Assembly (NCBI GenBank): GCA_009699165.1
Contig: WLOR01000064.1
Location: forward strand, 1 to 8,415
Origin: Actinomycetota bacterium
GTDB lineage: Bacteria > Actinomycetota > Actinomycetes > Nanopelagicales > Nanopelagicaceae
Direction of reading: 5' to 3'
DNA: 8,415 nt
A program made the translations under genes and the position numbers. Below the pieces are notes generated by a model. The model was not told the DNA's origin, made no database searches, and worked only from the letters and a program-made list of their open reading frames with translations. Positions 1-8,217 of this stretch are shown one piece after another (within the stretch, counting starts at the first letter, position 1; each line of letters starts with the position of its first letter).

Positions 1-3000
1 CTAACTTTCCACATGCACAGGGGCTATACAACCCTGCCCAAGAACATGATGCATGCGGTGTTGCGATGGTGGCTACGCTCAATAAAGTCGCTACTCATGA
101 AATCGTTGAAAAAGCTCTGACTGCACTTCGAAATCTCGAACACCGTGGTGCATCAGGTGCCGAACCAGATAGTGGCGATGGAGCTGGAATCTTAATTCGA
201 ATTCCACATCGTTTTTTTAAAGATGTTACAGATTTTGAAATTCCAGATGAGGGATTTTATGCAACTGGAATTGCCTTCATTGAGCAAGGTGCAGACTTGC
301 GAGCAGAGATTGCACAGATCGCAGCTGAAGAGGGATTAAAGGTTATTGGTTGGCGCGAGCTTCCAATCAACTCATCTGGCCTTGGAAAGACAGCGCTATC
401 TGTAATGCCCGAATTTGAGCAGCTATTTTTAAGTGGCCTCAAGAATGAGTCAGGACTTGTCTTGGAACGTATGGCATTTTGTCTGCGCAAACGCGCAGAG
501 CATGCACTGCCACTCTATTTTCCATCTCTTTCTGCTCAAACAATCGTCTATAAGGGAATGTTGACCACTGGCCAGCTAGAAGAGTTTTTCCCTGATTTAA
601 GTGATGCCCGAGTAGTTTCACCTTTAGCCCTCGTTCACTCTCGTTTTTCTACAAATACTTTCCCATCGTGGCCGTTGGCGCACCCATACCGCTTTATCGC
701 TCACAACGGTGAGATAAATACTGTTAAGGGAAATCGTAACTGGATGCGTGCACGTGAATCGCTCCTTGCAAGTGATTTAATCCCAGGGGACTTAAAGCGC
801 CTATTCCCAATAGTTCAAATGTCCGGAAGCGATTCGGCCTCATTCGATGAGGTACTAGAACTCCTCTATCTCGGTGGCCGCTCATTGCCACATGCTGTCT
901 TGATGATGATCCCGGAGGCTTGGGAAAACCACACATCAATGTCACAAACCCGACGTGATTTCTACGCATTCCACGCATCATTAATGGAGCCTTGGGATGG
1001 ACCTGCATGCGTAACTTTTACCGATGGACATCAAGTCGGCGCTGTTTTAGATCGAAATGGACTTCGACCATCTCGATTCTGGGTTACTGATGATGGACTT
1101 GTTGTCCTTGCTTCAGAGGTCGGAGTTTTAGATATCGCTCCAGAAAAAATCGTTCGAAAAGGCAGACTACAACCTGGAAAAATGTTTTTAGTTGATATTG
1201 AAGCTGGCCGAATTATCGAAGATGAAGAGATAAAAGATTCGCTGGCTACCGCTGCTCCTTATGGCGACTGGCTGCACGCTGGAATGATGAAGTTGAGTGA
1301 ACTCCCAGCGCGCGAACATATTATCTATCCGCACTCATCTGTAGTTAGGCGACAACGCGCCTTTGGTTACACCGAAGAAGAGCTACGGATTCTGATCACT
1401 CCAATGGCCAGAAATGGCATGGAGGCGTTGGGTTCAATGGGCACGGATACACCGATTGCTGCGCTTTCGAATAAGCCACGACTTCTATTTGACTACTTTT
1501 CGCAGCTCTTTGCTCAAGTTACAAATCCGCCGCTTGATGCCATTCGTGAAGAGTTGGTAACAAGTTTAGGAACAGCGATGGGTCCCGAACATAACCTGCT
1601 AGACCCTGGCCCCTCATCGTGTCGACAGATTTCACTTGCATTTCCCGTAATTGATAACGATGAACTTGCCAAAATTATTCACGTCAATGCCGATGGTGAT
1701 CACCCAGGTCTGTCTGCGCATGTTATTAGAGGACTTTTCTTTGTAGCAGACGGTGGAGATTCGCTACGTGCTCGCCTTGACGAGATTAAGGCTGAGGTTT
1801 CACAGGCAATCAATGATGGTGCTCGCATTATTGTTCTCTCTGATCGTGATGGCGATACTGAAGAGGCTCCGATTCCATCTTTGCTTTTAACATCTGCCGT
1901 GCATCACCACCTCATTCGAGAGAAGACGCGCACTAAGGTTGGTCTTGTTGTTGAAGCAGGTGACGTTCGCGAAGTTCACCACGTTGCACTTTTAATCGGT
2001 TATGGCGCAGCTGCCGTCAATCCATATCTTGCGATGGAGAGCGCTGAGGATTTAGTTCTTCAAGGCGTAATTACCGGAATAACACCTGAAAAAGCGGTAA
2101 GAAACCTCATTAAGTCTTTGGGTAAAGGTGTACTTAAAGTTATGTCCAAGATGGGCATCAGCACTATTGCATCGTATACAGGGGCTCAGGTTTTTGAGGC
2201 GATTGGGTTAAGCGATGAAGTTGTCAATGAGTTTTTTGTCGGAACAACCTCTCGTCTAGGTGGCGTATCTCTGGATGTAATCGCTCAAGAAACTATCGCA
2301 CGCCATCACATTGCATATCCGCCTGGGGGAGAAGTGCCAGGAACAAAGCGCTTGCAAATAGGTGGCGAGTACCAATGGCGTCGAGAAGGCGAACCACATT
2401 TATTTGATCCAGAGACAGTCTTTGCATTGCAGCACTCGACACGTACAAAGCGATACGACATTTTCAAACGCTATACAAATCGTGTAAATGACCAGAGCAC
2501 TCGATTGATGACACTGCGTGGTTTGTTTGAATTTACTGAAAGAACTCCAATCGACATCGATGAGGTTGAGTCCGCAGGCGAAATTATTAAGCGCTTCTCT
2601 ACTGGAGCGATGTCGTATGGATCTGTTTCACAAGAAGTTCATGAGACTCTTGCTATAGCCATGAATCGTCTTGGCGCAAAGTCAAATACTGGTGAAGGCG
2701 GAGAAGATCCCGCTCGGTTTATTCCGATGGACAATGGTGATTCAAAACGCTCATCAATCAAGCAGGTTGCATCAGGTCGATTTGGTGTGACCAGTGAGTA
2801 TTTAGTAAATGCCGATGATATTCAGATAAAGATCGCACAAGGCGCTAAGCCTGGAGAAGGTGGGCAGCTTCCTGGCAACAAGGTCTACCCATGGATTGCA
2901 AAAGTTCGATACTCAACTCCGGGTGTTGGTCTTATCTCCCCACCTCCGCACCACGATATTTACTCAATTGAAGATTTAGCCCAGCTAATTCATGATTTAA

Positions 3001-4499
3001 AAAATGCAAATAAAAATGCTCGTGTGCACGTCAAACTTGTTGCCGAAGTCGGTGTTGGCACTGTTGCAGCTGGTGTCAGTAAGGCGCATGCAGATGTCGT
3101 TCTGATTTCTGGCCATGACGGTGGAACTGGAGCATCACCTCTCACATCACTAAAGCATGCTGGTGCACCTTGGGAGCTTGGTCTGGCAGAGACCCAGCAG
3201 ACATTGCTCCTTAATAATCTTCGAGATCGAATCGTTGTACAGGCCGATGGTCAATTAAAGACAGGTCGCGATGTAGTTATTGCCGCACTTCTTGGCGCAG
3301 AAGAGTTTGGTTTTGCAACTGCACCCCTCGTTGTTTCAGGCTGCGTGATGATGCGTGTATGCCATCTAGACACCTGCCCTGTTGGCGTTGCTACACAAAA
3401 TCCAGAGCTACGAGCTCGCTTCAGTGGCAAGCCTGAGTTTGTAGAGACCTTCTTTGAGTACATTGCAGAAGAAGTGAGAGAGATTTTGGCTAGCTTGGGC
3501 TTTAGAACGTTGCGTGAGGCGATTGGCCATGTCGAATACTTAGAGACCAGAAAAGCAGTTGAGCATTGGAAGGCCAGTGGGCTAGATCTTTCGCCACTTC
3601 TGATGCGCCCTGAGAGCTCTAGCTCATTGCACAACACTGCTAAGCAAGATCATGGTTTGGATGCAGCGCTAGATAACGAGTTGATTAGATTGTCACAGCC
3701 AGCACTGACTAAAAAAGAGTTAGTAGTAATAGATGTGCCAGTCAGAAACGTTAATAGAACTGTTGGAACCATGTTGGGCGCAGAGATAACGCGTGCATTT
3801 GGTGGCTCTGGTCTTCCTGATGGAACGATTGACATTACTTTGCGTGGATCTGCCGGTCAGTCACTCGGAGCATTTATCCCAGCAGGTCTTACGCTTCGCC
3901 TTTTTGGTGACTCCAACGACTATGTGGGCAAGGGAGTTTCAGGTGGACGAATAATTCTGCGCCCAGATGCCGCTTCGGTATTTAACTCACATGAAAACGT
4001 CATCGCTGGAAATGTTATTGGCTATGGCGCAACTTCTGGTGAAATTATGATTAGAGGAGTTGTCGGAGAGCGTTTCTGCGTTCGAAACTCTGGGGCAACT
4101 GCAGTTGTTGAGGGAATCGGAGATCATGGCTGCGAGTACATGACCGGGGGTACGGTCGTAGTCCTAGGCCATACTGGAAGAAACTTTGCAGCAGGAATGT
4201 CTGGTGGACGTGCCTTTGTTCTTGATCTAAACCATGCAAACGTGAATATGGATATGGTCGATGTTCTGGCAGTTCCTGATGATGAGCGAGATAAGTTAAG
4301 AGAGATTATCTCTAGCTTTGCAGAAAATACTGACTCAGTCATCGCAGCATCACTGCTTGCCGATTGGGATGTTGCAATCAACCGCATCTCATTAGTAATG
4401 CCACGCGATTATGCACGCGTACTCGATGCAATGGCCCGCGCCGCACGTGAAGGATTACCAGTAGATGCACTTGTTATGGAGGTCGCAGCAAATGGCTGA
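1..4499 (+). CDS. gltB: Glutamate synthase (NADPH) large (alpha) subunit, 5'-partial
   Basis: This subunit hydrolyses glutamine and uses the ammonia to aminate 2-oxoglutarate on FMN, in the cytoplasm with GltD. The open frame runs to the window edge (first whole codon at base 3, 1,498 codons visible). The first in-frame ATG, at 66, cannot be the start because the family's N-terminal nucleophile Cys (HDACGVA) is encoded at 54-56, before it. No ATG, GTG or TTG lies in frame between 3 and 53, so the start is outside the window and at least 17 residues form the propeptide. From that Cys the chain has 1,481 residues, the usual mature length. In order: class II glutaminase domain with LEHRGA and HNGEIN (702-719); central domain; FMN/synthase domain with [12 protein letters not shown] (from 2841) and HDGGTGASP; [3Fe-4S] cysteines in C-x5-C-x4-C spacing at 3342, 3360 and 3375; C-terminal beta-helix rich in Gly repeats. 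No frameshift or missing key residue was seen. Confidence 0.97.
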   Translation, partial: NFPHAQGLYNPAQEHDACGVAMVATLNKVATHEIVEKALTALRNLEHRGASGAEPDSGDGAGILIRIPHRFFKDVTDFEIPDEGFYATGIAFIEQGADLRAEIAQIAAEEGLKVIGWRELPINSSGLGKTALSVMPEFEQLFLSGLKNESGLVLERMAFCLRKRAEHALPLYFPSLSAQTIVYKGMLTTGQLEEFFPDLSDARVVSPLALVHSRFSTNTFPSWPLAHPYRFIAHNGEINTVKGNRNWMRARESLLASDLIPGDLKRLFPIVQMSGSDSASFDEVLELLYLGGRSLPHAVLMMIPEAWENHTSMSQTRRDFYAFHASLMEPWDGPACVTFTDGHQVGAVLDRNGLRPSRFWVTDDGLVVLASEVGVLDIAPEKIVRKGRLQPGKMFLVDIEAGRIIEDEEIKDSLATAAPYGDWLHAGMMKLSELPAREHIIYPHSSVVRRQRAFGYTEEELRILITPMARNGMEALGSMGTDTPIAALSNKPRLLFDYFSQLFAQVTNPPLDAIREELVTSLGTAMGPEHNLLDPGPSSCRQISLAFPVIDNDELAKIIHVNADGDHPGLSAHVIRGLFFVADGGDSLRARLDEIKAEVSQAINDGARIIVLSDRDGDTEEAPIPSLLLTSAVHHHLIREKTRTKVGLVVEAGDVREVHHVALLIGYGAAAVNPYLAMESAEDLVLQGVITGITPEKAVRNLIKSLGKGVLKVMSKMGISTIASYTGAQVFEAIGLSDEVVNEFFVGTTSRLGGVSLDVIAQETIARHHIAYPPGGEVPGTKRLQIGGEYQWRREGEPHLFDPETVFALQHSTRTKRYDIFKRYTNRVNDQSTRLMTLRGLFEFTERTPIDIDEVESAGEIIKRFSTGAMSYGSVSQEVHETLAIAMNRLGAKSNTGEGGEDPARFIPMDNGDSKRSSIKQVASGRFGVTSEYLVNADDIQIKIAQGAKPGEGGQLPGNKVYPWIAKVRYSTPGVGLISPPPHHDIYSIEDLAQLIHDLKNANKNARVHVKLVAEVGVGTVAAGVSKAHADVVLISGHDGGTGASPLTSLKHAGAPWELGLAETQQTLLLNNLRDRIVVQADGQLKTGRDVVIAALLGAEEFGFATAPLVVSGCVMMRVCHLDTCPVGVATQNPELRARFSGKPEFVETFFEYIAEEVREILASLGFRTLREAIGHVEYLETRKAVEHWKASGLDLSPLLMRPESSSSLHNTAKQDHGLDAALDNELIRLSQPALTKKELVVIDVPVRNVNRTVGTMLGAEITRAFGGSGLPDGTIDITLRGSAGQSLGAFIPAGLTLRLFGDSNDYVGKGVSGGRIILRPDAASVFNSHENVIAGNVIGYGATSGEIMIRGVVGERFCVRNSGATAVVEGIGDHGCEYMTGGTVVVLGHTGRNFAAGMSGGRAFVLDLNHANVNMDMVDVLAVPDDERDKLREIISSFAENTDSVIAASLLADWDVAINRISLVMPRDYARVLDAMARAAREGLPVDALVMEVAANG
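4478..4482 (+). promoter_or_regulatory. Ribosome binding site of gltD
   Basis: GGAGG lies inside the last codons of gltB, 9 bases before ATG 4492. It decides the gltD start in favour of 4492 over the upstream ATG at 4465, which itself lies before this site. Confidence 0.8.
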
Positions 4500-5946
4500 T
4501 CCAAAGGGTTTTTTAACGACAGCGCGCGAGACACCAAAGCGACGCCCAGTCGATGTACGTATACAAGATTGGCGAGAAGTTTACGAGCCACAGAGTTTCG
4601 AACATCTACAAAAGCAAGCTGGACGCTGCATGGACTGCGGTATTCCTTTCTGCCACTCTGGGTGTCCACTTGGAAATCTCATACCTGAGTGGAACGATTT
4701 AATATGGCGGGGAGATACGCATGAAGCGATAAACCGCCTCCATGCAACAAATAATTTTCCAGAGTTCACGGGACGTTTATGTCCAGCCCCATGTGAAACC
4801 GCGTGTGTAGTAGGAATTAATCGCGATGCTGTGACTATCAAGCAGGTCGAACTTCGCACCATTGAAGAGGCCTTTGCAACGGGAGATGTAAAGCCACTCA
4901 TTCCAGATCGCTTATCGGGAAAGACAGTGGCAGTCATTGGCTCTGGCCCTGCTGGCCTTGCAGCAGCGCAGCAGTTAACACGCGCGGGTCACACCGTTGC
5001 AGTCTATGAACGCGCAAGCAAGATTGGTGGACTGCTCCGATATGGAATCCCCGAGTTTAAAATGGAGAAGCATATTCTCGATCGCCGCTTAGAGCAGATG
5101 GAGAAAGAGGGCACACGTTTTCGTCCAGGCGTTGACATAGGTGTAGAGCTCACTGGCTCTGATCTGCGCAAAAAATACGATGCAGTTGTCTTAGCGATCG
5201 GTGCGACAAAGTGGCGTGACCTTACAGTTCCGGGTCGTAGTTTGTATGGAGTGTTCCAAGCTATGGAGTTTTTGCCATGGGGAAACAAACAAGCACTTGG
5301 CGAAGTTGAAAATCCAGATATAAATGTCGCTGGTAAGCACGTTGTTATTTTAGGTGGGGGAGACACTGGCGCTGATTGCCTTGGTACATCAATTCGACAA
5401 GGTGCGGCATCGGTTACTCAGTTGGAGATTATGCCAAGACCAAGTGATGAAAGACCAGATTCGCAACCTTGGCCAACATATCCAATGATCTATAGAGTAT
5501 CGAGTGCGCATGAAGAGAAAGACAATCGAATCTTCTCTGTTAGCACTGAAGAGTTCCTTGGTGATGAAAATGGAAAACTTAGAGCGATAAAAATTGTAGA
5601 GACACGTTTTGTGAATGGAAAATTTGAACCCGTAGCAGGAACTGAAAAAGAGATTCCAGCTGACTATGTATTTTTGGCGATGGGATTTACAGGACCTGAG
5701 CAATCTCCACTTCTTGAGCAGCTTGAAGTGAGCGTTGATAGTCGCGGAAACATCACACGGGATGCCAACTTTGCAGCAAACGAGGATGGTGTATTCGTTG
5801 CCGGCGATGCAGGTCGCGGACAGTCTCTTATCGTCTGGGCTATTGCAGAGGGTAGAAGCGCCGCTTCTGCCGTTGATAGATATCTCACGGGTGACACACA
5901 ACTTCCAGCACCCATCGAACCCACTACCCGTCAATTGATGGTTTAA
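4492..5946 (+). CDS. gltD: Glutamate synthase (NADPH) small (beta) subunit
   Basis: GltD takes electrons from NADPH through FAD and passes them via iron-sulfur clusters to GltB. The 484-residue length is normal. The N-terminal cluster region has Cys 46, 49, 54 and 58, then Cys 97, 101 and 105. An FAD site GSGPAG lies at residues 150-155, followed by the conserved [12 protein letters not shown] stretch. A second dinucleotide site, GGGDTG, at 288-293 fits NADPH. The C-terminal FAD-contacting stretch VAGDAGRG lies near 436-443. I chose ATG 4492 because GGAGG at 4478-4482 sits 9 bases before it and the protein then begins MADPKGFL, typical of the family. An in-frame ATG at 4465 would add nine unlikely residues. 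The 8-base overlap with gltB suggests translational coupling and equal supply of the two subunits. Residue roles are from family knowledge. Confidence 0.97.
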   Translation: MADPKGFLTTARETPKRRPVDVRIQDWREVYEPQSFEHLQKQAGRCMDCGIPFCHSGCPLGNLIPEWNDLIWRGDTHEAINRLHATNNFPEFTGRLCPAPCETACVVGINRDAVTIKQVELRTIEEAFATGDVKPLIPDRLSGKTVAVIGSGPAGLAAAQQLTRAGHTVAVYERASKIGGLLRYGIPEFKMEKHILDRRLEQMEKEGTRFRPGVDIGVELTGSDLRKKYDAVVLAIGATKWRDLTVPGRSLYGVFQAMEFLPWGNKQALGEVENPDINVAGKHVVILGGGDTGADCLGTSIRQGAASVTQLEIMPRPSDERPDSQPWPTYPMIYRVSSAHEEKDNRIFSVSTEEFLGDENGKLRAIKIVETRFVNGKFEPVAGTEKEIPADYVFLAMGFTGPEQSPLLEQLEVSVDSRGNITRDANFAANEDGVFVAGDAGRGQSLIVWAIAEGRSAASAVDRYLTGDTQLPAPIEPTTRQLMV

Positions 5947-5955
5947 GGTTGCCCC

Positions 5956-7395
5956 ATGCGTAGAGCGAAGATTGTTTGCACGATGGGTCCTGCCGTTGAA
6001 TCACCCGAAAAGGTTAAAGAGTTAATTGATGCCGGAATGAATATGGCTCGCTTAAACCTCTCCCATGGTTCATATGAAGAGCATCAGGCCCGTTTGGACC
6101 AAGTGCGTTTGGCCGCCAAGGCTGCTGGAGTCCCAGTTGCAATACTCGTTGATCTGCAAGGACCAAAGATTCGTCTAGCTCGCTTTGCTGATGGCCCGCA
6201 TGATTTGGCGCGTGGGGATATCTTCACAATAACGACCGATGAGATTCAAGGAACTAAAGAGCGAGTCGGAACAACGTATAAAGGTCTTCCGGGCGACTGC
6301 AAAGCCGGCGATCGAATCTTGATCGATGATGGAAAGGTAACTGTTGAAGTTATTGAAGTTAAAGGAAATGATGTAATCACAAAGGTTATTGAGCCTGGCA
6401 CAGTAAGTAATAACAAGGGAATAAACCTCCCAGGTGTAGCTGTCTCCGTTCCGGCAATGTCGGAAAAAGATATTGAGGATTTACGCTGGGGTCTGCGTGC
6501 AGGAGCAGATTTCATCGCACTCTCATTTGTTCGAAACGCCGCTGATGTTGAAGATGTTCACCGCATTATGGATGAAGTCGGTATCCGTATTCCTGTGATT
6601 GCAAAGATTGAAAAACCGCAGGCTGTAACAAATCTTCAAGAGATAGTAAATGCTTTCGATGGAATTATGGTTGCTCGAGGCGACTTAGGCGTGGAGCTCC
6701 CAATTGAAGAAGTGCCGCTCGTACAAAAACGATGTATTGAGTTGGCTCGCGAAGCTGCAAAGCCAGTAATTGTGGCAACACAGATGCTGGACTCGATGAT
6801 TACCAACTCTTCACCTACTCGCGCAGAGGCGACCGACTGCGCTAATGCAGTATTAGATGGCGCTGATGCCTTGATGCTCTCTGGCGAAACATCGGTCGGC
6901 GCCTTTGCTATTGAAGCGGTAAAGACGATGGCGCGCATCATTGCTCGCACTGAAGAGGGTGGATTTGAGATGATTCGTCCGCTGCGCACAACCCCAAAGA
7001 CAAAGGGTGGCGCAATAACACGTGCAGCAGCTGAGGTCGGCGCGATAGTAGATGCAAAATATCTTGTGACATTTACTCAGACTGGTGACTCTGCTCGCCG
7101 TATGGCGCGCCTTCGTTCGCAGATTCCAATTTTGGCATTTACTCCAGAGGTCGGGACGTATAACCGACTTGCATTGACGTGGGGAGTAGAGCCAGCGATT
7201 ACTCCAATGGTCAAGCACACAGATGACATGGTGATGCAGGCAGATGCGACTTTGATTGCATCGGGTCGGGCTAAAGAGGGCGAAAATGTTGTGATCGTTG
7301 CAGGAGCGCCTCCAGGGATTCCAGGCTCAACCAACGCCATGCGCGTTCATCGTGTGGGCGATGCAGTTGGTGGCGCCGCTCCTGCCTACCGCTAA
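5956..7395 (+). CDS. pyk: Pyruvate kinase
   Basis: This cytoplasmic glycolytic enzyme transfers phosphate from phosphoenolpyruvate to ADP, giving pyruvate and ATP. The 479-residue length is typical. The start MRRAKIVCTMGPA matches the family N-terminus, so ATG 5956 is secure. The TIM barrel carries RLNLSHG (Arg32, Asn34, Ser36, His37), AKIEK (catalytic Lys217, metal ligand Glu219), VARGDLG (metal ligand Asp243) and VATQMLDSM (Thr275). The B domain interrupts the barrel at about residues 70-170. The C-terminal domain begins after the LSGETS helix, from about residue 345. The segment DLQGPKIR has Leu67 and Lys71 where K+-dependent enzymes have Thr and Glu, which suggests activity without K+. 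The gene starts 9 bases after gltD stops, with a weak AAGG at 5945-5948 overlapping that stop codon, so co-transcription and coupled translation are likely. Pyk is the only glycolytic gene visible. Confidence 0.97.
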   Translation: MRRAKIVCTMGPAVESPEKVKELIDAGMNMARLNLSHGSYEEHQARLDQVRLAAKAAGVPVAILVDLQGPKIRLARFADGPHDLARGDIFTITTDEIQGTKERVGTTYKGLPGDCKAGDRILIDDGKVTVEVIEVKGNDVITKVIEPGTVSNNKGINLPGVAVSVPAMSEKDIEDLRWGLRAGADFIALSFVRNAADVEDVHRIMDEVGIRIPVIAKIEKPQAVTNLQEIVNAFDGIMVARGDLGVELPIEEVPLVQKRCIELAREAAKPVIVATQMLDSMITNSSPTRAEATDCANAVLDGADALMLSGETSVGAFAIEAVKTMARIIARTEEGGFEMIRPLRTTPKTKGGAITRAAAEVGAIVDAKYLVTFTQTGDSARRMARLRSQIPILAFTPEVGTYNRLALTWGVEPAITPMVKHTDDMVMQADATLIASGRAKEGENVVIVAGAPPGIPGSTNAMRVHRVGDAVGGAAPAYR

Positions 7396-7398
7396 GAT
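7393..7398 (+). promoter_or_regulatory. Possible -10 element before the tRNA (weak)
   Basis: TAAGAT overlaps the pyk stop codon and fits the TAnnnT form of actinobacterial -10 elements. Transcription would begin about 5 bases before the tRNA. The only -35-like word, TTGGTG at 7367-7372, is 20 bases away, which is too far for a good promoter. Read-through from pyk is an equal alternative. Confidence 0.2.
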
Positions 7399-7409
7399 TC
7401 ACCAGTAGC

Positions 7410-7482
7410 GCCTCGGTACTCCAACGGTAGAGAGGGCAGTCTCAAACACTGCATAGTGTCGGTTCGAATCCGACTCGGGGCA
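7410..7482 (+). tRNA. tRNA-Leu (anticodon CAA), atypical short variable loop
   Basis: I folded this by hand. The acceptor stem pairs 7410-7416 with 7475-7481 (seven pairs, two of them G-U), and the discriminator is A7482. Bases 7417-7418 are T8 and A9. A 3-bp D-stem pairs 7419-7421 (CTC) with 7432-7434 (GAG), around a 10-base loop containing GGTAGA. The anticodon stem pairs 7436-7440 with 7448-7452 perfectly. The loop CTCAAAC puts CAA at 7443-7445, which reads UUG. The variable region is only ATAGT (7453-7457). The T-stem pairs 7458-7462 with 7470-7474 perfectly, around TTCGAAT. CCA is not encoded. A73, the 3-bp D-stem and the GGTAGA loop are tRNA-Leu features; the missing long variable arm is not. 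It could instead be a class I tRNA with a changed anticodon, or a decaying copy, although all the stems are intact. Confidence 0.85.
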
Positions 7483-7497
7483 CGTTAGAAGTACTCG

Positions 7498-7512
7498 CAT
7501 CCTGAAAGGATG
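7498..7512 (+). promoter_or_regulatory. Small hairpin covering the ribosome binding site of the ANTAR regulator
   Basis: CATCC (7498-7502) can pair with GGATG (7508-7512) around the 5-base loop TGAAA. The ribosome binding site AAAGGA (7505-7510) lies in the loop and 3' arm, 9 bases before the GTG start at 7520. The pairing could reduce translation, but a 5-bp stem may arise by chance. Confidence 0.35.
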
Positions 7513-7519
7513 AACCTGC

Positions 7520-8092
7520 GTGATTCGTATTCTGGTTGCCGAAGATGAAGCGCTCATCCGCATGGATCTCATCGAGATGCTCCAAGGTGCCGGGTATGAA
7601 GTCGTTGCCGAAGCGACAAACGGCCAAGAGGCGGTGGATTTAGCCGCCCTTCATAAGCCAGATTTGGCAATACTCGATGTCAAGATGCCCGTCATGGATG
7701 GCATCTCGGCAGCCGAAAAGATCATCGACTTAGCACCTGTCCTCATGCTGACAGCGTTTTCGCAAAAAGAGCTCATTGATCGCGCTCGCGATGCGGGGGT
7801 GATGGCCTATGTTGTAAAGCCCTTCACCATAGGCGATTTGGTTCCAGCCATTGAGATTGCCATTAGCCGGCATCAACAGATGCGCTCGCTAGCCGATGAA
7901 GTGGCAGATCTACACGAGCGTCTTGAGACACGAAAGATTATCGACAGGGCCAAAGGTATTTTAATGAAGGCGCTGAGCCTGTCCGAGCCAGAGGCGTTTT
8001 CCTGGATTCAGAGGGCAGCGATGGATCGTCGAATGAGCATGAAGGCTGTAGCCCAGGCCGTTATCAGTCCAGATGCCGTGCCCGATAAGTAA
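7520..8092 (+). CDS. pdtaR: ANTAR-domain response regulator (PdtaR type)
   Basis: This is a cytoplasmic two-component regulator expected to bind RNA rather than DNA. In this family phosphorylation lets the ANTAR domain bind paired RNA hairpins and prevent transcription termination. The 190 residues comprise a receiver domain (about 1-118), with acidic Glu8 and Asp9, phospho-acceptor Asp53 in LDVKMP, Thr78 and Lys100, and an ANTAR domain (about 125-183) containing RLETRKIIDRAKGILM and WIQRAAMDRRMSM. The start is GTG 7520: an in-frame stop lies at 7511-7513, no other start lies between, and AAAGGA is 9 bases upstream. The loop after Asp53 seems about two residues shorter than in relatives I remember. 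No histidine kinase is encoded here; in Mycobacterium the partner PdtaS is encoded elsewhere. Sampled lines are more G+C-rich (about 53-57%) than gltB. The family is clear; equivalence to mycobacterial PdtaR is inferred. Confidence 0.93.
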   Translation: MIRILVAEDEALIRMDLIEMLQGAGYEVVAEATNGQEAVDLAALHKPDLAILDVKMPVMDGISAAEKIIDLAPVLMLTAFSQKELIDRARDAGVMAYVVKPFTIGDLVPAIEIAISRHQQMRSLADEVADLHERLETRKIIDRAKGILMKALSLSEPEAFSWIQRAAMDRRMSMKAVAQAVISPDAVPDK

Positions 8093-8100
8093 GAATGAAT

Positions 8101-8122
8101 TGCAAATATAACAAAACTGCAA
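8101..8122 (+). repeat. Two TGCAA direct repeats in AT-rich intergenic DNA
   Basis: TGCAA occurs at 8101-8105 and 8118-8122, 17 bases apart start to start, in an A-rich stretch upstream of the possible promoter. It could be a regulator site or UP-like DNA. The words are short and may be coincidental. Confidence 0.25.
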
Positions 8123-8143
8123 CAAATTACGCATGAATTCGCC

Positions 8144-8173
8144 TTGTTTAGAAGTGCCGGTTGCCACTACTCT
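8144..8173 (+). promoter_or_regulatory. Possible promoter of the solute-binding protein gene
   Basis: TTGTTT (8144-8149) and TACTCT (8168-8173) are 18 bases apart. The second fits the TAnnnT pattern of actinobacterial -10 elements. Transcription would begin near 8180 and give a leader of about 38 bases. Another -10-like word, TATAAC at 8107-8112, has no good -35 partner. No terminator for the preceding regulator gene is visible, so read-through is also possible. Confidence 0.35.
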
Positions 8174-8184
8174 ATCCGTCTCCC

Positions 8185-8196
8185 TGTCCCGGGACA
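8185..8196 (+). promoter_or_regulatory. Perfect 12-bp palindrome in the leader of the solute-binding protein gene
   Basis: TGTCCCGGGACA is its own reverse complement and lies just after the expected transcription start and 8 bases before the ribosome binding site. No run of T follows it, so it is not a terminator. It could be an operator for a dimeric repressor. In RNA, CCTGT (8183-8187) could alternatively pair with ACAGG (8202-8206), partly covering the ribosome binding site. Confidence 0.4.
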
Positions 8197-8203
8197 CAAG
8201 AAC

Positions 8204-8211
8204 AGGAAAGG
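8204..8211 (+). promoter_or_regulatory. Ribosome binding site of the solute-binding protein gene
   Basis: AGGAAAGG lies 6 bases before ATG 8218. It is purine-rich and well spaced, which supports this start and suggests strong translation. Confidence 0.75.
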
Positions 8212-8217
8212 CCACAC

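Noticed and set aside
3251..3637. A 128-codon open frame on the - strand inside gltB
   Set aside because: It is antisense to the iron-sulfur and FMN region of gltB, and its translation shows no domain or good ribosome binding site.
4465..4491. Upstream ATG as the gltD start
   Set aside because: The GGAGG site lies after it and is correctly spaced for ATG 4492; the extra residues are not typical of GltD.
5389..5934. A 181-codon open frame on the - strand inside gltD
   Set aside because: It lies wholly opposite the clearly conserved 3' part of gltD, has a Cys/Trp/Ser-rich composition without recognisable motifs, and fits a shadow frame.
5735..5938. A 67-codon + strand frame inside gltD
   Set aside because: It overlaps gltD in another frame at the conserved FAD-binding end and has no family resemblance.
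6853..7218. A 121-codon open frame on the - strand inside pyk
   Set aside because: It is antisense to the conserved pyk barrel and C-terminal domain; the translation looks like noise.
7410..7482. tRNA-Trp identity, suggested by the CTCCAACGGTAGAG D-arm
   Set aside because: The anticodon triplet is CAA, not CCA, the anticodon loop is exactly seven bases, and the discriminator is A rather than the G of tRNA-Trp.
7410..7482. tRNA as an integration site with mobile DNA
   Set aside because: No repeated tRNA 3' end, integrase or foreign gene is visible on either side; core-type genes flank it.
8185..8196. Palindrome as a transcription terminator of the ANTAR regulator gene
   Set aside because: There is no loop and no T-run, and it sits directly before a ribosome binding site.
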